From: Welwitschia mirabilis
Lineage: Eukaryota > Gnetophyta > Gnetopsida > Welwitschiales
DNA: 64,000 nucleotides
Direction: 5' to 3'
Assembly (NCBI GenBank): GCA_051453625.1
Contig: JBOZIK010000001.1
Coordinates: forward strand, 154,740,709-154,804,708
Each line of letters opens with the position of its first letter. The first letter of the stretch is position 1. Positions 60,420 to 64,000 of the stretch are shown here, in pieces. Below the pieces are notes generated by a model. The model was not told the DNA's origin, ran no database searches, and saw nothing but the letters and a program-made list of their open reading frames with translations. Position numbers and translations under genes: made by a program.

Positions 60420-62340
60420 TAGTATGCTAACATTGTGAATTACCTTGTGACTATAAAAAATTCTCAGCATTGGAATCATAATCAATGCAAAACTTTTCTC
60501 TATAGAATCGGTAACTATAAATGAAATGAACCCCATCTTTATAGATGTTGTAAAGATCAAATTATGCATAAATATGTGCCTAATGGAAAACCTTAGAAAT
60601 ATTAAAACTTTAACATGATGGGGCATGTGGAGAACACTTTAGTCGCTAAACAATTACTATGATCTTCACTCTGGTTTTTATTGGCCTACTCTTTTCAAAT
60701 ATTCTTTTGACTTTTTTAAGAAGCGTGATGCTTGTCAATGCTATGGTAGCCTACCTTGTTCTTATGATATACTACTCAACCCCATAATTGAATGTGAACC
60801 TTTTAATTATTGGGTAATTAACTTTATAGGCCTAATTACATCACCTTTCCATGAGAAAAATTATATCCTTATAGTTGTAGATTATGTTACTAAATGGGTT
60901 GAAGCTATTTCTACTACCAAAAATGATGCTAAACTATTTGCAACTTTGTTCGAACTTATATTTTTTAATGATTTGGCTTTCCATGAATTATTATTAGTGA
61001 TCAAGAAAATCATTTTATTAATTACCTATTTTGAAAATGTGTTTTATCCATTAGTGTTAAATATAGAATTGCTTATGCCTATCATCCTCAAACCAATGGT
61101 CAAGCTAGAAATGCAAATAAAGAAATCAAGAAAATNNNNNNNNNNNNNNNNNNNNNNNNNNNNNNNNNNNNNNNNNNNNNNNNNNNNNNNNNNNNNNNNN
61201 NNNNNNNNNNNNNNNNNNNNNNNNNNNNNNNNNNNGGCTAAAACACTATCATAAAAATTCTTCACTCTGGATTTTATTGGCCTACTCTTTTCAAAGACTC
61301 ATTTGACTTTTCTAGGAAGTGTAATACATGTCAACGTTATGGTTGCCTAACTCATTCTCATGATATATCCCTCAAACCCGTACTTGAATGTGAACCTTTT
61401 GATTATTGGAAAATTAACTTTAAAGGCCTAATTACACCACCTTTCCACGAGAAAAATTATATCCTTGTAGCTATAGATTATGTTACTAATTGGGTTGAAG
61501 CTATTCCTACTACCAAAAATGATACTCAAACCATTTGCAACTTTGTTTAAACTCATATTTTTCAATTATTTGGTTTTTTAAGAATTATCATTAGTGATCA
61601 AGGAACTCAGTTCATTAATCACCTCTTTCGAAAAATTCTTTTATCTATTAATGTTGAACATAAAATTACTTATGCCTAACATCCTTAAAACCAATGGTTA
61701 AGCTGAAAATCAAATAGAGAAATTAAAAAAATGCTTCAAAAATTATTCCCTATTAATAAAAAAACATGGTCCTCTAAACTTAATGATGTTCTTTGGGCTT
61801 ACTGTAGTACCTAGTGTAACTCTCTAGGTTTCTCACCCTATGAACTTATGTGTGGCAAAATGTGTGTATTACCAGTTGATGTTTGCTATAATTTTTATCA
61901 ATCCACCCATCAACTTAACCTTGTCAACTTGAATGGAAATCTTAAAATTCGATTAGTCCAACTCGACCATTTAAATGAAAAAATGTACTCATGTTTTAAA
62001 TCATCAACACATTCATAAAACTCAAGCCAAGTTTAGACATGATAAGAAGATTATTCATAAATAGTTTAAACTTGGTCAACTTATCCTTTTGTATAACATC
62101 CAAGTACATATTTTGCACAACAAGTTAACTTCTGAATGGTTAGATCCTTAACTTATTGAAAAAGTACACTCAAATGGCTCAGTTAAAATCTTCGATCTAA
62201 ATACTAGAGAAATTCAAAAGGTTAATAGACAAAGGTTAAAACTTTATGAGTCATCTCCTAATGAAACCTTGAACGGGATAGAAGAACTTATTTTGGAAGC
62301 CTCTCTTCATGAGGAGGACCTTCTTTTTGCCATTATCTAA
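60420..62340 (+). pseudogene. Integrase of A3 (broken, core duplicated)
   Basis: The zinc-binding N-terminus is seen around 60610-60745 (GEHFS, then C-x2-C near the KRDACQCYG stretch). The core appears twice, at 60645-61135 and 61236-61735, each with ILVAIDYVTNWVEAIPT-like first-Asp and IIISDQGTQF-like second-Asp regions; the second copy is the better one and its NREIKKMLQK stretch keeps the Glu. Downstream FSPYELMCGK (about 61825-61860) and the end NGSVKIFDLNTREIQKVN (62173-62226) close the gene; a stop lies at 62338-62340. Confidence 0.85.
61136..61235. other. Assembly gap of exactly 100 N
   Basis: It separates the two diverged copies of the integrase core. Confidence 0.9.
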
Positions 62341-64000
62341 ATTATTTCTTAACTCATTCCTTAAGTTAAACATCATGTTATCATTGAATATCTTTAAATT
62401 GACATATGTATTTACTTATAAAGTTTCTATGATTAGTAATATTTTACTTCAGAATTTTCAATGATAAGACTGACTTCATCCAATTTTTAGACATTCATAT
62501 CTCTATGAACTTCATTTTAGAAGGAAGATTCCTTGATTCTTTTGTTTTATTTTAATGATGTGAGTAAATTAGTTGTTTTTGCATGTTCTTACTTTGTTAC
62601 TCATCTCATTCCCTCACTTTTATCCTTATAAGTACTTGGTTATGTGGAATGATACCCAAAAAAAAGAAGAAATAAAAACCATGATCTTTCATGTTATATC
62701 TCCAAACATGGTAATCATGATATCTTACCACAAGTGCACAGGAGGAAATATTCTCAAGAGGAGCCTTTGGCAGTGTGATATGATAGCGTGAAAAATCCAC
62801 TAGTGGGTCAGTCGGCCATGTTGTGCGGGTCCTTACTCCTCTGATAGTGGTTGCACTCCCCTTATCATGGAAAAATAAATTGCATTTCAAGGCTACAAGA
62901 TCAGTGGTGTCCCTAGTACCATTAGAGGCATTGCTTGTTTTTTAGACTTATATATTTCTAGTACTTCAACATAATCACTCTACTTTTTGGGATTCTCGTA
63001 ATTGTTTTGATATGGTAGCTTGTAAGTTCCTATTTTAAAATAGCTTTTTATCTTATCATTCATTATTGATAACATTAGCATACTCAACATTATCATAATA
63101 ATTGCTTATTTAAGTGGAACTTTATGAATTTTTACATTATATCATGCATTATTATTAGGTGATTTTATGATTATTACGAAGGGAATTTGTTAGGTTAGCA
63201 TTTAGGGTAAAAAAGCAATATTTTTTATGTTCTTGTTTGTCCATTTTCATTTTTGTCTTTATTTAGTTGTTTTATTGGATTTTTAAAGTCATTTTTCATA
63301 CTTTTTTAGCATCATATTATGGATCTAATCATTTTCTAGTTCTTTGTTATTTATTTATAATTTTTTCTAGAGGATTGTTATTTTCTTTTTAATAGATTTC
63401 CATGATCTAATAAGTTTTAGTTCTTATTTTTCATGAGTTTAGGCATATTTAAGGAGTCTTTGAGCATTCTTTCTTTCCATTTAGTGCATTTTCTTCTACT
63501 ATCACCTTTCCCTTCTCCTCCATGAGTTTTCTCTTCAGGATGTTTCTTTACTTTTTCCTTGTTTTTTATTTTCTTTTTATTGTTTTTCTATATTTGCTAG
63601 GTTTTTCTAAATTTTTCTAGTTCCATCTTCTTCTCCAAATAGCTAATTTAATGACTATCATCCTATACCTCTCATTTCAATGATAGAGGAGATGACACTT
63701 CTTCTATATTCTTGGTGTAATTCAAGATGTCTTACTTCTCCTGTGGAAGGGGTTAGGACACCTTTCTAGGCATTATTCTATAATTTTCAGCACAAAATTT
63801 CTCATTTCTGAGCTTTCATAATATAACTTTATGATGGGTTGTTTGGATTAGTTTTTCATATTATTTAAATAAATTTATGGAGAGTTCACAAACTTTATCT
63901 TGAAGGATCAGTAGCACACTCACAAATTTTTTAGCATTTGTATCAATTACCTATTGATGATATCATTTTCTTACATGATTTAACGAAAATAAATTTAAAT
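62341..64000 (+). other. 3' non-coding part of A3
   Basis: No gene recognised; the 72-codon frame at 62573-62791 is not shared with A1 or A2. It contains a short purine tract (62657-62672), the conserved block (62700-62950) and the hairpin at 63655-63686 (CTATCAT..ATGATAG) matching A2's 34504-34533. The 3' LTR is not reached. Confidence 0.5.
62700..62950 (+). other. Conserved 3' non-coding block of family A (copy 3)
   Basis: Core words CCACTAGTGGGTCAGTCGGC, GGTCCTTACTCCTCTGATAG, GGTTGCACTCCCCTTATCAT and AGAGGCATTGCTTG. It is the most G+C-rich copy and retains CG dinucleotides that have become TG or CA in A1 and A2. Confidence 0.7.

Larger units (their letters stand above)
54237..64000 (+). 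mobile_element. Ty3/gypsy (Athila-like) element A3, 3' end off window
   Basis: The best preserved copy of family A: 5' LTR, primer-binding site, leader, gag, protease, RT, RNase H and integrase in the standard Ty3 order, then a 3' non-coding part. By comparison with A2 the 3' LTR should start near 64.8 kb. The base before the LTR is preceded by TTTAC (54232-54236), the presumed target site. Still defective: stops in gag, RT and integrase, and changed catalytic residues. Confidence 0.85.

Overview
This is a piece of a large, repeat-rich plant nuclear genome. It is strongly A+T-rich and contains no intact host gene that I can recognise. No CRISPR, rRNA, operon or bacterial signal is present. 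Almost everything identifiable is LTR retrotransposon in an advanced state of decay: coding frames are full of stops and frameshifts, and hand-aligned LTR pairs are only about 80% identical. The integrase, reverse transcriptase (RT) and protease motifs are those of plant Ty3/gypsy (Athila/Tat-like) and Ty1/copia (SIRE-like) elements. The taxon below 'flowering plant' cannot be set from the sequence.

Layout. (1) 1-9770: minus-strand Ty3 element 'A1'; its 3' LTR lies off the left edge, its 5' LTR is 8524-9770. (2) 9771-16440: A+T-rich sequence with nothing recognised. (3) 16440-18268: plus-strand Ty3 protease-RT relic, cut by (4). (4) 18269-54236: a SIRE-like copia element whose 5' half (LTR, gag, protease, integrase) lies at 18269-25045 and whose 3' half (RT, RNase H, truncated 3' LTR) lies at 50706-54236. 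A solo-LTR-like copy of family A sits in its gag at about 20280-21835. (5) 25046-50705: minus-strand Ty3 element 'B', inserted in the copia between integrase and RT and flanked by the 5-bp duplication TGCAT. (6) Inside B are two younger insertions: plus-strand Ty3 element 'A2' (27016-35968, duplication CACTA), and a copia deletion derivative (43266-50204, two 175-bp LTRs) that splits B's own 5' LTR. (7) 54237-64000: plus-strand Ty3 element 'A3', inserted in the copia's 3' LTR and running off the right edge.

The window is therefore a layered nest whose order can be read: Ty3 relic, then SIRE-like copia, then B, then A2 and the small copia, with A3 and the solo LTR also landing in the SIRE-like copia. 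No element looks able to move. A3 keeps the most complete gene order (gag, protease, RT, RNase H, integrase), but its catalytic and metal-binding residues are damaged.

The most unusual signal is a recurring short palindromic unit (TGTCATC...GATGACA). It occurs at matching positions in the family A elements: twice in U3, and three times in the leader between primer-binding site and gag, about 190, 300 and 390-410 nt past the LTR. I have found no reason in the coding sequence for it. A role in RNA dimerisation or packaging, or in U3 transcription, is a hypothesis. A second conserved non-coding block lies downstream of integrase in all three A elements. Several 100-N gaps are flanked by duplicated sequence and are probably unresolved assembly joins.
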